This document shows, one piece after another, positions 1 through 8,568 of a DNA stretch of 64,000 nt. The DNA is taken from the NCBI RefSeq assembly GCF_000146165.2, contig NC_004347.2, positions 3,767,029 through 3,831,028 of the forward strand, given 5' to 3'. The stretch is from Shewanella oneidensis MR-1. GTDB lineage: Bacteria; Pseudomonadota; Gammaproteobacteria; Enterobacterales; Shewanellaceae. Every line of letters starts with the position of its first letter. Within the stretch, counting starts at the first letter, position 1. The translations under genes were made by a program, and so were the position numbers. The notes under the pieces are model-generated. The model saw only the letters and a list, made by a program, of their open reading frames with translations. It searched no databases and was not told the origin of the DNA.

Positions 1-602
1 CCGATCTTAATAATCGTGGTGTAAAAGATATTCTTATCGCCTGTGTTGACGGCTTGACCGGTTTCCCTGAGGCCATAGCCAGTATCTTCCCTCATACGGA
101 AACACAGCTATGCGTTATCCACCAGATCCGCAACTCAATGAAGTATGTCGCCTCAAAAAATCAGAAAGCGTTTATGGCTGATTTAAAGCCTGTGTATCGA
201 GCCGTGAGTAAAGAAGCCGCAGAGATGGCCTTGGACGAACTGGAGGCCAAATGGGGTGATGCTTATCCGTTGGTAATCAACTCTTGGCGTCGCAAATGGC
301 ATAATTTGTCCCATTATTTTAAGTACCCAGAACATATCAGGAAAGTGATTTACACGACCAATGCGGTTGAGGCTGTGCATCGCCAATTTAGAAAGCTCAC
401 CAAAACCAAAGGTGCATTTCCTAATGAAAATAGCTTGTTGAAGCTACTTTACGCAGGCATATTAAACGCCTCAGATAAATGGACTATGCCAATCCACAAT
501 TGGAGCCTTTGTTTATCTCAGTTAGCGATTTATTTTGAAGGACGTTTAGATAGCGTGCTAGAAATTTAAAAATTAGCCTGACACAGAATTTTGAACGCCC
601 TC
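1..602 (+). mobile_element. IS256-family insertion sequence, right part
   Basis: The window opens inside an IS256-family element. The transposase reading frame runs off the left edge, and its right terminus lies near 602, where an end sequence (read inward on the minus strand as gagggcgttc then aaaattctgtgtcagg) meets the start of a truncated HlyD-like gene. A very similar end recurs alone near 36082-36113, which supports the boundary. The left end and the target duplication lie outside the window. Confidence 0.8.
3..569 (+). CDS. IS256-family transposase, C-terminal part (5' end outside window)
   Basis: This is the C-terminal half of a mutator-type (IS256) DDE transposase. The frame is open from base 3, giving DLNNRGVKDILIACVDGLTG before the first listed start, so the gene continues to the left. 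Visible family marks are the catalytic Asp in CVDGLTGFPEAI, the CxxH pair in LCVIHQIRNSMKYV, and the catalytic Glu in TTNAVEAVHRQFRK. It stops at 569, about 33 bases before the inferred element end, as is usual for this family. The visible part shows no internal stop or frameshift. Whether the complete element is active cannot be judged here. Confidence 0.9.
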   Translation, partial: DLNNRGVKDILIACVDGLTGFPEAIASIFPHTETQLCVIHQIRNSMKYVASKNQKAFMADLKPVYRAVSKEAAEMALDELEAKWGDAYPLVINSWRRKWHNLSHYFKYPEHIRKVIYTTNAVEAVHRQFRKLTKTKGAFPNENSLLKLLYAGILNASDKWTMPIHNWSLCLSQLAIYFEGRLDSVLEI

Positions 603-644
603 AATGCAAATCGAGGCATAGGTTAGTATTAGTAGTAAATCCAT
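603..644 (-). pseudogene. N-terminal stub of an HlyD-family membrane protein cut by IS256
   Basis: Reading leftward from an ATG at 644, the sequence gives MDLLLILTYASICI and then enters the IS256 end. This resembles the first membrane segment of YibH/YiaV-like HlyD-family proteins, which often begin MDLLLxLTY. The rest of the gene must lie beyond the IS to the left, outside the window. The call rests on 14 residues and on my memory of the family start, so it is tentative. It would be the next gene after the kinase on the minus strand. Confidence 0.4.
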
Positions 645-645
645 G

Positions 646-719
646 TTACACCTCGACTTTTTTACTATTTTCGACAGTATTGGCTTCTATCGTATTCACT
701 TCTTGCGCAATAACTGTAC
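646..719 (-). other. 3' part of a short ORF interrupted by IS3 copy 1
   Basis: If IS3 copy 1 (720-1944) is removed, an ATG at 1958 overlaps the kinase stop (ATGA) and opens a 27-codon frame that ends with TAA at 646-648, one base before the HlyD-like start. The tail reads VIAQEVNTIEANTVENSKK. It is either a small translated ORF linking the kinase to the HlyD-like gene or a chance frame. I recognise no family. Confidence 0.25.
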
Positions 720-722
720 TGG

Positions 723-1532
723 TCAACCCAAACTGGACACTTTTACTTGAGAATTCTCAAACTCTACAGGTGACAGATCGTTATTAGCAGAATGAAGTCG
801 CTCCAAGTTGTAATATTTGATGTAAGCCGTCACATCTTGCTTCATAAACTCCCTTGTTGGTTGAGCAACTTTAAAAATCCAATCGTGTTTCAAGCTACCA
901 AAGAATCGCTCAACAACGGCATTATCCCAACACGCACCCACATCACCCATGCTGGCTCGGATACCATAGCTCGATAGCAGCCTACCGAATTGTTTACTGG
1001 TATATTGCGAGCCTCGGTCACTGTGAAATACCAGCCCTCGCGCTGGTTGTCGCAGGTTGTAGGCTTTTATTAATGCCTTGGATATCAAATCTGTGGTCAT
1101 GCGTTTGTCTATGCGCCATCCCACAATCCGGCGTGAATATAAATCCATCACCACAGCTAAGTACATCCAGCCTTCACCCGTCTTTAAATAGGTCACGTCA
1201 CCCGCCCAGACCTGATTAGCCGATACTGGATTAAAGTTCATGTTTAACAGGTTATCAGCCACTGCATCTGAGTGTTTTCGCTGTGTCGTCACCTTGTAAG
1301 CACATCGCTGGGTTGCTTTGAGTCGAAGGCGGTGCATAATTTTACGAACGAGATAGCGACCAACCTGGTAGCCTTCCTTGCGCAATTTCTTCACCATTTC
1401 ACGATTCCCTAAGCTGCCTCGACTTTGCTTAAATAGCTGTCGAACAAGGCGATAAAGCTTCAGTGTTTCAACGCTTATCACGTTTGCAGGGCGTTTATGC
1501 CAATCGTAATAGCCTGACTTACTGACACTCAT
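723..1532 (-). CDS. IS3-family transposase OrfB (copy 1)
   Basis: This is the catalytic integrase-like part of an IS3 transposase. It has an N-terminal HTH_21-like segment (SKSGYYDWHKRP through YLVRKIMHRLRLK) and an rve DDE core with VWAGDVTYLKT, FHSDRGSQYTS and a Glu in DNAVVERFFGSLKHD. It is normally made as an OrfAB fusion by -1 frameshifting. The frame stays open upstream to the slippery A6G at 1625-1631 and encodes VRFRFIKLQSHLFP there, so the ATG at 1532 is probably not the functional start. Nothing is truncated. Confidence 0.93.
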   Translation of the reverse strand: MSVSKSGYYDWHKRPANVISVETLKLYRLVRQLFKQSRGSLGNREMVKKLRKEGYQVGRYLVRKIMHRLRLKATQRCAYKVTTQRKHSDAVADNLLNMNFNPVSANQVWAGDVTYLKTGEGWMYLAVVMDLYSRRIVGWRIDKRMTTDLISKALIKAYNLRQPARGLVFHSDRGSQYTSKQFGRLLSSYGIRASMGDVGACWDNAVVERFFGSLKHDWIFKVAQPTREFMKQDVTAYIKYYNLERLHSANNDLSPVEFENSQVKVSSLG

Positions 1533-1591
1533 TACTCGACATAACAGTGTTATGGGAAACAGGTGAGATTGCAGTTTGATGAAACGAAATC

Positions 1592-1882
1592 TTACTTCAT
1601 TTCTCTCGCAAAGAAGGCGCTTGCCTTTTTTAGAATTTCTTTCTCCATGCGTAATTCTTTGTTTTCTCTACGCAATCGCTTCAACTCATCACGCTCAGAC
1701 TCTTCTAAGGTGATGCCTTGTTGCAGGGCTTCGTGTTTTTCCTTCCAGTTGTAAAGCAGGCTCGTGCTAACTCCAAGAGACTTTGCCGCATCGGCAACGC
1801 TATAACCTTGCTCCAGCACCATCAAGACGGCTTCATCTTTAAATGCCTGCGGATAACTCTTATGTGATTTTTTCAGACTCAT
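1592..1882 (-). CDS. IS3-family transposase OrfA (copy 1)
   Basis: A 96-residue DNA-binding protein with a helix-turn-helix (YSVADAAKSLGVSTSLLYNWKEKH, about residues 27-50) and a C-terminal leucine-zipper-like coiled coil (about 60-88). This is the usual OrfA plan for IS3 elements. It binds the element ends and helps regulate transposition. The A AAA AAG slippery heptamer lies in its last codons (1625-1631), where ribosomes can shift by -1 into orfB. The sequence is identical to copy 2. Confidence 0.93.
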   Translation of the reverse strand: MSLKKSHKSYPQAFKDEAVLMVLEQGYSVADAAKSLGVSTSLLYNWKEKHEALQQGITLEESERDELKRLRRENKELRMEKEILKKASAFFAREMK

Positions 1883-3248
1883 ATAGACCTCTTAATTTAT
1901 TGACCATACTGTCTCAAAATTAAGTGTCCGATGGGATTAGACCAGAACAACTGTTCATAAAGCGTTAGATATGAAATCTATTAACTCACTAATATCTAGT
2001 TGTTTTTCGCTTAAATTATAAATATGCATGACACCAATATTATGTATTTCCTTTAATAGTTCATCGCTAGAAAAAGCAAAAGGATCAGGCCTACTGTCTC
2101 CATGGCGAGCAAAAACTGAATGTGTATTTTTCAATAAATACCAGTCACCATATTCATCTGATTCTGAGGAAACCAAAACAATATTTAACCCCGTCCCATC
2201 TGAACATACTACTCCTCCCCAAGCCATAACAGGCTTACCCTTCATGGTAGGCTTAGTGGTGCGATGTCTTTGCTCCCCCCAAATATCATTTGCATAGTGA
2301 CTAAGTACGTCCGACTCAGTTAGAGGATGAAACCATATGCTAACAGTTTTACTCTCAAAAATAATTTTACATCCCAAATCGCTTTTTCCTGAAACTTTAG
2401 AAAAAGTCATTTTTCCTGCGCTTGAGCCTGAAACCTTGTTGAAATTATCTACAAAATCGGCAATAGGCTGAACCACTTCATTTTTAAACTGAAAACTTAA
2501 AATATCATTTTTTCGCTGTAACTCTTTATCCTTTAACTGTTGTTCAGACAATAATTTTTCAGCGTACAGATCTTTTGATATTTTATTTTTCAGTATTTTG
2601 TCAATTGCCGATTTATGATCACCAACATTTTGAACAGAGCCTATAAGATCTTTCCTTACGCAATCCCAAGTGTTGTAGCGACTGCTGGGTCTTTTTGCCA
2701 TTAATTTGTTAACAACAGACGCAACTTTGGGTGAAATATTTGGATTTGCATCATTCAGGGGGCGAGGTACAAAGGTGAGGTGTGCCTGCTCCCAATCGCT
2801 CTGGTGACCAAAAGCATGATTTAAAGCTGCTATTTGATAAAAAACGTGGCCTATCGAGTACATATCCATTTGAATTGTATTGGTTTCAGCACGATAAGCT
2901 TCTGGTGCAATGTACGGCTCAGTACCCCACCCCTTGAAGGTTCTTGAGCGTGTTTTTTCTTCAGCTATTTTTGCTAAGCCAAAATCCGCTATTTTAAAAA
3001 CTCCGTTATCAATAAATATGTTGTCTGGTTTTATATCTCGATGAACGAGTACTTCATTTACAGCTTCCATTCCATCGATAATTTGATGGAAAATTCCCAA
3101 GCAGGTATCTTCATCCAATAAGCAAGTCTGATTTTTTAAAAAATAATCTAAAGAACCATCATTAGCTAATTCGAGGATAATTGTTCTGGTCTAATCCCAT
3201 CGGACACTTAATTTTGAGACAGTATGGTCAATAAATTAAGAGGTCTAT

Positions 3249-3539
3249 ATGAGTCTGAAAAAATCACATAAGAGTTATCCGCAGGCATTTAAAGATGAAG
3301 CCGTCTTGATGGTGCTGGAGCAAGGTTATAGCGTTGCCGATGCGGCAAAGTCTCTTGGAGTTAGCACGAGCCTGCTTTACAACTGGAAGGAAAAACACGA
3401 AGCCCTGCAACAAGGCATCACCTTAGAAGAGTCTGAGCGTGATGAGTTGAAGCGATTGCGTAGAGAAAACAAAGAATTACGCATGGAGAAAGAAATTCTA
3501 AAAAAGGCAAGCGCCTTCTTTGCGAGAGAAATGAAGTAA
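3249..3539 (+). CDS. IS3-family transposase OrfA (copy 2)
   Basis: The encoded protein is identical to OrfA of copy 1: an HTH near residues 27-50 and then a coiled coil. The slippery heptamer A AAA AAG is at 3500-3506. A -1 shift there continues through GKRLLCERNEVRFRFIK into the orfB frame, so a fused OrfAB transposase is expected. The start follows the sequence taagaggtctat, which gives a reasonable ribosome-binding site. Confidence 0.93.
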   Translation: MSLKKSHKSYPQAFKDEAVLMVLEQGYSVADAAKSLGVSTSLLYNWKEKHEALQQGITLEESERDELKRLRRENKELRMEKEILKKASAFFAREMK

Positions 3540-3598
3540 GATTTCGTTTCATCAAACTGCAATCTCACCTGTTTCCCATAACACTGTTATGTCGAGTA

Positions 3599-4408
3599 AT
3601 GAGTGTCAGTAAGTCAGGCTATTACGATTGGCATAAACGCCCTGCAAACGTGATAAGCGTTGAAACACTGAAGCTTTATCGCCTTGTTCGACAGCTATTT
3701 AAGCAAAGTCGAGGCAGCTTAGGGAATCGTGAAATGGTGAAGAAATTGCGCAAGGAAGGCTACCAGGTTGGTCGCTATCTCGTTCGTAAAATTATGCACC
3801 GCCTTCGACTCAAAGCAACCCAGCGATGTGCTTACAAGGTGACGACACAGCGAAAACACTCAGATGCAGTGGCTGATAACCTGTTAAACATGAACTTTAA
3901 TCCAGTATCGGCTAATCAGGTCTGGGCGGGTGACGTGACCTATTTAAAGACGGGTGAAGGCTGGATGTACTTAGCTGTGGTGATGGATTTATATTCACGC
4001 CGGATTGTGGGATGGCGCATAGACAAACGCATGACCACAGATTTGATATCCAAGGCATTAATAAAAGCCTACAACCTGCGACAACCAGCGCGAGGGCTGG
4101 TATTTCACAGTGACCGAGGCTCGCAATATACCAGTAAACAATTCGGTAGGCTGCTATCGAGCTATGGTATCCGAGCCAGCATGGGTGATGTGGGTGCGTG
4201 TTGGGATAATGCCGTTGTTGAGCGATTCTTTGGTAGCTTGAAACACGATTGGATTTTTAAAGTTGCTCAACCAACAAGGGAGTTTATGAAGCAAGATGTG
4301 ACGGCTTACATCAAATATTACAACTTGGAGCGACTTCATTCTGCTAATAACGATCTGTCACCTGTAGAGTTTGAGAATTCTCAAGTAAAAGTGTCCAGTT
4401 TGGGTTGA
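3599..4408 (+). CDS. IS3-family transposase OrfB (copy 2)
   Basis: Identical to OrfB of copy 1, with an intact D-D-E core (GDVTYLKT, HSDRGSQYTS, DNAVVERFFGS). The stop codon lies inside the right terminal repeat. The identity between the two copies points to recent transposition or gene conversion. It is antisense to the kinase gene it interrupts. Confidence 0.93.
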   Translation: MSVSKSGYYDWHKRPANVISVETLKLYRLVRQLFKQSRGSLGNREMVKKLRKEGYQVGRYLVRKIMHRLRLKATQRCAYKVTTQRKHSDAVADNLLNMNFNPVSANQVWAGDVTYLKTGEGWMYLAVVMDLYSRRIVGWRIDKRMTTDLISKALIKAYNLRQPARGLVFHSDRGSQYTSKQFGRLLSSYGIRASMGDVGACWDNAVVERFFGSLKHDWIFKVAQPTREFMKQDVTAYIKYYNLERLHSANNDLSPVEFENSQVKVSSLG

Positions 4409-4734
4409 CCAGTACAAATGTATGGTGTTTTAGGATCTGATAAACCGTCGTGAAAACCGTGATAACGAATCGTATTTTTGTGAGATATTTTTTTCGCTTT
4501 TTCCCACTCATTAATTAGAGAGCGGTGATTGTTGTCATCTGGAAGATAATGCTGCAAAGACTTCAGTGCAAATTTAGAGTCACCGGCCCTTTCTTCAATT
4601 AAGAAAACATGCCCCATTCCACCTTGGCCTATAAATCTTGAGATAACGTATTCTTTATCTTCAAATTTTATACAATCATTAATTCTAAACATTTTCATTC
4701 CTAGTCGTTTGCTGACTGTGCTTGAGTTTTCCAT

Positions 4735-5202
4735 ATGACATCTTAGTGCGCATTCGCTCTTATCTCATTAAACCAATAAAAATGCATATGGTTAACTATC
4801 TGTAATAAAAGGAACTTATCAGTTTCTCGTAAAATACACCATACGGAAAACGCATATTCTGAATACGACTATATAAAATTCCAGTTTCGACCACTTGTGG
4901 TGAATAGCTGAAAGCAGACCACAGAGAAGCATTTGTAAGATAATTAATGTAGCCAGAGTGCGGTTAAACACTCGGTGCTCACGTGTTTAGGGCAAAAGCG
5001 CGTTAGCCAACAACGAATGTAAAATGACTGTGTTCGGCGTGTGAATCAGACTAGGCAAGTCTGATTCACTGTAACTGATGTTTAAATCCTTTATCGTCAG
5101 GTCTTACTTTTCGGTATCCATTACTTTATTTATCTCAAATGTTCAGCGACAAAGGGCTAGCCTTCGAGCTATAGCAAGCCTTGGGGGGCTCAAATGCCAA
5201 AC
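4735..5202. other. Intergenic region between kinase and AAA+ genes
   Basis: About 470 bases without a convincing gene. It must hold the kinase promoter (leftward from 4734) and the 3' side of the AAA+ gene. The only clear structure is the perfect hairpin at 5041-5069. Small rightward frames here are antisense shadows of the AAA+ gene. Confidence 0.6.
5041..5069. repeat. Perfect 12-bp hairpin
   Basis: The arms gtgaatcagact and agtctgattcac are perfect inverted repeats with a 5-base loop. It lies about 130 bases beyond the AAA+ stop codon. No T-run follows on either strand, so it is a weak candidate for an intrinsic terminator. It could instead be a processing site or protein-binding palindrome. 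Confidence 0.5.
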
Positions 5203-6690
5203 TTATTCATGGGCATTGACTGTGCGCCCTGCGGCCCATTGCCTGAGGGCATTTATCTTATCGCCCATCACAATCGATAACGGTCTGGTTTTAGTTAGTT
5301 CTTCTAGCAGTAAGTCTTGGTCGAGTGTGCGTCCTAAACTGCGGGCACTGTACATGGCGGCGATAACTGCCTGCTCGATTTCTGCGCCCGAAAACCCTTG
5401 GCTATGGCGCGAAAGTTGGGCGAGGTCGAGACGGCTAACATCAATACCGCGGCGCTGGCAATGGATCAAGAAAATCGCCTTGCGGATGGTTTCGTCGGGT
5501 AAATCAACAAAAAAGATTTCATCCATTCGCCCTTTACGCATCAGTTCTGGCGGCAGGGCTTGAATATCGTTGGCTGTAGCCACCACAAACACCTCGGATT
5601 TGCGCTCGGCCATCCAAGTTAATAAGGTTCCAAGGATACGGGTGGATATGCCTTGATCACTGTTACTGCCGCTTAAGCCCTTTTCAATTTCATCTATCCA
5701 TAGGATACAGGGCGACATCATATCGGCCAGTTCGAGGGCATTGCGTAGATTCTTCTCGGTTTCGCCTATGTATTTGTTATATAAGGCGCCCATATCGAGT
5801 CTAAGCAGTGGTCGTTGCCATACGCCCGCCACTGCTTTGGCCGCGAGACTCTTGCCACTGCCCTGCACACCGAGTAATAACACGCCCTTTGGGGTATCGA
5901 TCTGGGCGGCGGCACTCACTCCTTGGGGACTATGTGCCGCTGGCGCGCGCTGCTTTAACCATTTTTTGAGATTATGTAATCCGGCAATCTGCGAAAAATC
6001 ACTGGTGTCATACTCAAATTGCAATATGCCGTTAAGATCGAGCAACTGGAATTTGGCTTTGTTAATCAGATCCACATCTGAGTGAGTAATGGCGCCATCA
6101 TCAACAATCGCTTTATGGATCAATCGTCTGGCATCATCTAAGGTCACACCGCGCAGGTTTTCCGCTAGTTTAACCACAGCCTTATCATCCACATTCAATG
6201 GTATGCCTTGGGTGCGCACCTTATCCACCTCAAGATAAATCAGGTTCTCAAGCTGCGAAGTGCTCGGCAAAGTCAGCTGAAAATAGGCGCAGTAACGTTT
6301 AATTTCCGGCGGGATCTCAAAGGCATGACTGACCAGCACTAAGGTATGTTGCAAAGCATCGTATTCGAGAGCGATTTCTTTCAGTAGGCGGACATTCTTG
6401 GGCGCCTCCACCACAAAGGGGTGAAAGTCACAGAGCACATAAATCCCCTGCTGGGTCGTCGCTTTAATCTGCCCCAAGATGTCGCCGGGTTCAGTATTAA
6501 ATTTCTGTGCTGGCATCGGCTTATCAACCCGCGTGAGTCCTTGGGTAATACTCCAAGTAAATAGCGGCTGATAGAGTACATTCGCGATTCGCTTAAGCAT
6601 GTCAACAACACGATATTCTTCATAGGTTTCAATCACAACGATGGGCGTTTTAGAGCGTAGTACAGCGGTTAAATCGCGAATGTCTTGCAT
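5203..6690 (-). CDS. AAA+ ATPase, Ycf46-like
   Basis: A 495-residue cytosolic ATPase. The N-terminal half (about 1-220) resembles the Ycf46-type region (TAVLRSKTPIVVIETYEEYR), and the C-terminal half is a classic AAA+ module. It has Walker A GVQGSGKS near residue 275, Walker B CILWIDEIEKG, a second-region-of-homology stretch VVATANDIQALPPELMRKGRMDE with the arginine finger, and an AAA lid. Length and plan fit the Ycf46 family found in cyanobacteria, plastids and many proteobacteria. No protease domain is present, so it is not FtsH. Its cellular role in this group is not established. It stands alone, with a MITE in its upstream region. Confidence 0.85.
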   Translation of the reverse strand: MQDIRDLTAVLRSKTPIVVIETYEEYRVVDMLKRIANVLYQPLFTWSITQGLTRVDKPMPAQKFNTEPGDILGQIKATTQQGIYVLCDFHPFVVEAPKNVRLLKEIALEYDALQHTLVLVSHAFEIPPEIKRYCAYFQLTLPSTSQLENLIYLEVDKVRTQGIPLNVDDKAVVKLAENLRGVTLDDARRLIHKAIVDDGAITHSDVDLINKAKFQLLDLNGILQFEYDTSDFSQIAGLHNLKKWLKQRAPAAHSPQGVSAAAQIDTPKGVLLLGVQGSGKSLAAKAVAGVWQRPLLRLDMGALYNKYIGETEKNLRNALELADMMSPCILWIDEIEKGLSGSNSDQGISTRILGTLLTWMAERKSEVFVVATANDIQALPPELMRKGRMDEIFFVDLPDETIRKAIFLIHCQRRGIDVSRLDLAQLSRHSQGFSGAEIEQAVIAAMYSARSLGRTLDQDLLLEELTKTRPLSIVMGDKINALRQWAAGRTVNAHE

Positions 6691-6771
6691 ATCTTAAGTC
6701 CATAATCCGTTATGAAACGAAAAGTTAACATAAAATACCGCCACAAACAGGATTTTTACCACTCCAAGCAC

Positions 6772-7055
6772 TAGGGCGTGTTGACGTTTCAGGGTTATTT
6801 TTGCAGCAATTTGGCTGGCTTTTATGCAAGGCCAAAGTCCGTGCAGTGTAGTTATTCTACATAAACGGACGATAACGCGGCAGAAAAGTCAGCCAAATGC
6901 TGCCCGAAGGGTTCGTCTGGCAAGCCCTTGCTCTTACTTTCTGTCATAAGAGCAGCTCGTCATTTGAGTAGAATAACTACACATCATTCCTCGTTTCGCG
7001 AGCACGTGCTTGCCAGAACGAACAAAATCTAATCTCGAAACGTCAACACGCCCTA
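6772..7055. repeat. MITE-like element, copy 1 (about 284 bp)
   Basis: A non-coding element bounded by inverted repeats TAGGGCGTGTTGACGTTT and AAACGTCAACACGCCCTA. A near-identical copy lies at 47290-47570 and a relic end at 49298-49340. Both full copies are flanked by a TA dinucleotide, as expected for a Tc1/mariner (IS630-like) derivative with a TA target duplication. No ORF is present. It lies between the divergent AAA+ gene and purT. Confidence 0.82.
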
Positions 7056-7174
7056 ATCAACCTTAAATAGCTTGATCAAAAACACAGTTGTTAATTTCAG
7101 TCTCATGCTTTGCCGCTAATCGGGGGTAGACTATGGCTTAAGAACGTCCCAAGGCGTCAATTATCCCAATATAA

Positions 7175-8365
<1,191 letters not shown>

Positions 8366-8426
8366 GGTTAACCACGTCGCCATTGTTCGCAATAAAATTG
8401 CCGCGATAAGTTTGTGATAAGCACCG

Positions 8427-8455
8427 CGCCCAGCGATATCGCTGGGCGTTTTATT
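8427..8455 (+). terminator. Intrinsic terminator after purT
   Basis: A self-complementary stem CGCCCAGCGATATCGCTGGGCG is followed by TTTTATT. It lies 61 bases after the purT stop. Confidence 0.85.
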
Positions 8456-8482
8456 GTATCCCCCATCTTGAGACACAGTTCA

Positions 8483-8557
8483 CCTTAAAACAGCATTGAT
8501 TTGCTTTCTAGTGCAAAAGCCTGATGCAATAGCGGGCTGTTTTAAGGCATAGTAGTC
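8483..8557. repeat. 12-bp inverted repeat upstream of the DUF3142 gene
   Basis: The arms ccttaaaacagc and gctgttttaagg match perfectly and are separated by 51 bases. The structure ends 12 bases before the listed DUF3142 start and would form a long stem-loop in the leader. It may be a small mobile repeat or an mRNA structure. Confidence 0.45.
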
Positions 8558-8568
8558 CCACAATTAGC

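Larger units (their letters stand above)
720..1944 (-). mobile_element. IS3-family insertion sequence, copy 1 (1225 bp)
   Basis: This is a complete IS3-family element, identical in its encoded proteins to the copy at 3187-4411 but inverted. The termini start with TGGTC and end with GACCA, and the inner parts of the inverted repeats share GGACACTT and TTGAGA. It carries orfA and overlapping-frame orfB, transcribed leftward. It lies directly behind the stop codon of the kinase gene. Flanks are gtac on the left and gaac on the right, so the exact target duplication is unclear. Confidence 0.92.
3187..4411 (+). mobile_element. IS3-family insertion sequence, copy 2 (1225 bp), inside the kinase gene
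   Basis: This is the same length and content as copy 1 at 720-1944, transcribed rightward. The left flank is ...attgttc and the right flank gtacaaatg; the rebuilt target is attgtacaaatg. Copy 1 sits in a near-identical gttgtacag target with the same junction bases. Together the two inverted copies bracket 1.2 kb of kinase sequence, the layout of a composite transposon. Confidence 0.93.
1955..4734 (-). pseudogene. Ser/Thr protein kinase gene split by IS3 copy 2
   Basis: A eukaryotic-type (Hanks) kinase. The N-lobe (4734 to 4412) has the glycine loop GQGGMGHVF and the ALK lysine. The rest (3186 to 1955) has HRDIKPDN, the ADFGLAK metal site and APE. An unassigned region of roughly 150 residues follows, with several tryptophans (GEQRHRT, AWGGVV, GDWYLL). 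Removing the 1225-bp element (plus two bases of junction) joins the halves in frame as PYICTIILELANDGSL, so the insertion is the only visible lesion. A solitary cytosolic kinase next to mobile DNA could be a signalling or defence gene, but nothing here proves either. As it stands, each half lacks essential kinase parts. Confidence 0.88.

Noticed and set aside
5041..5069. Intrinsic terminator for the AAA+ gene
   Set aside because: The stem is perfect but no T-run follows on the gene's strand, so it is listed only as a hairpin.
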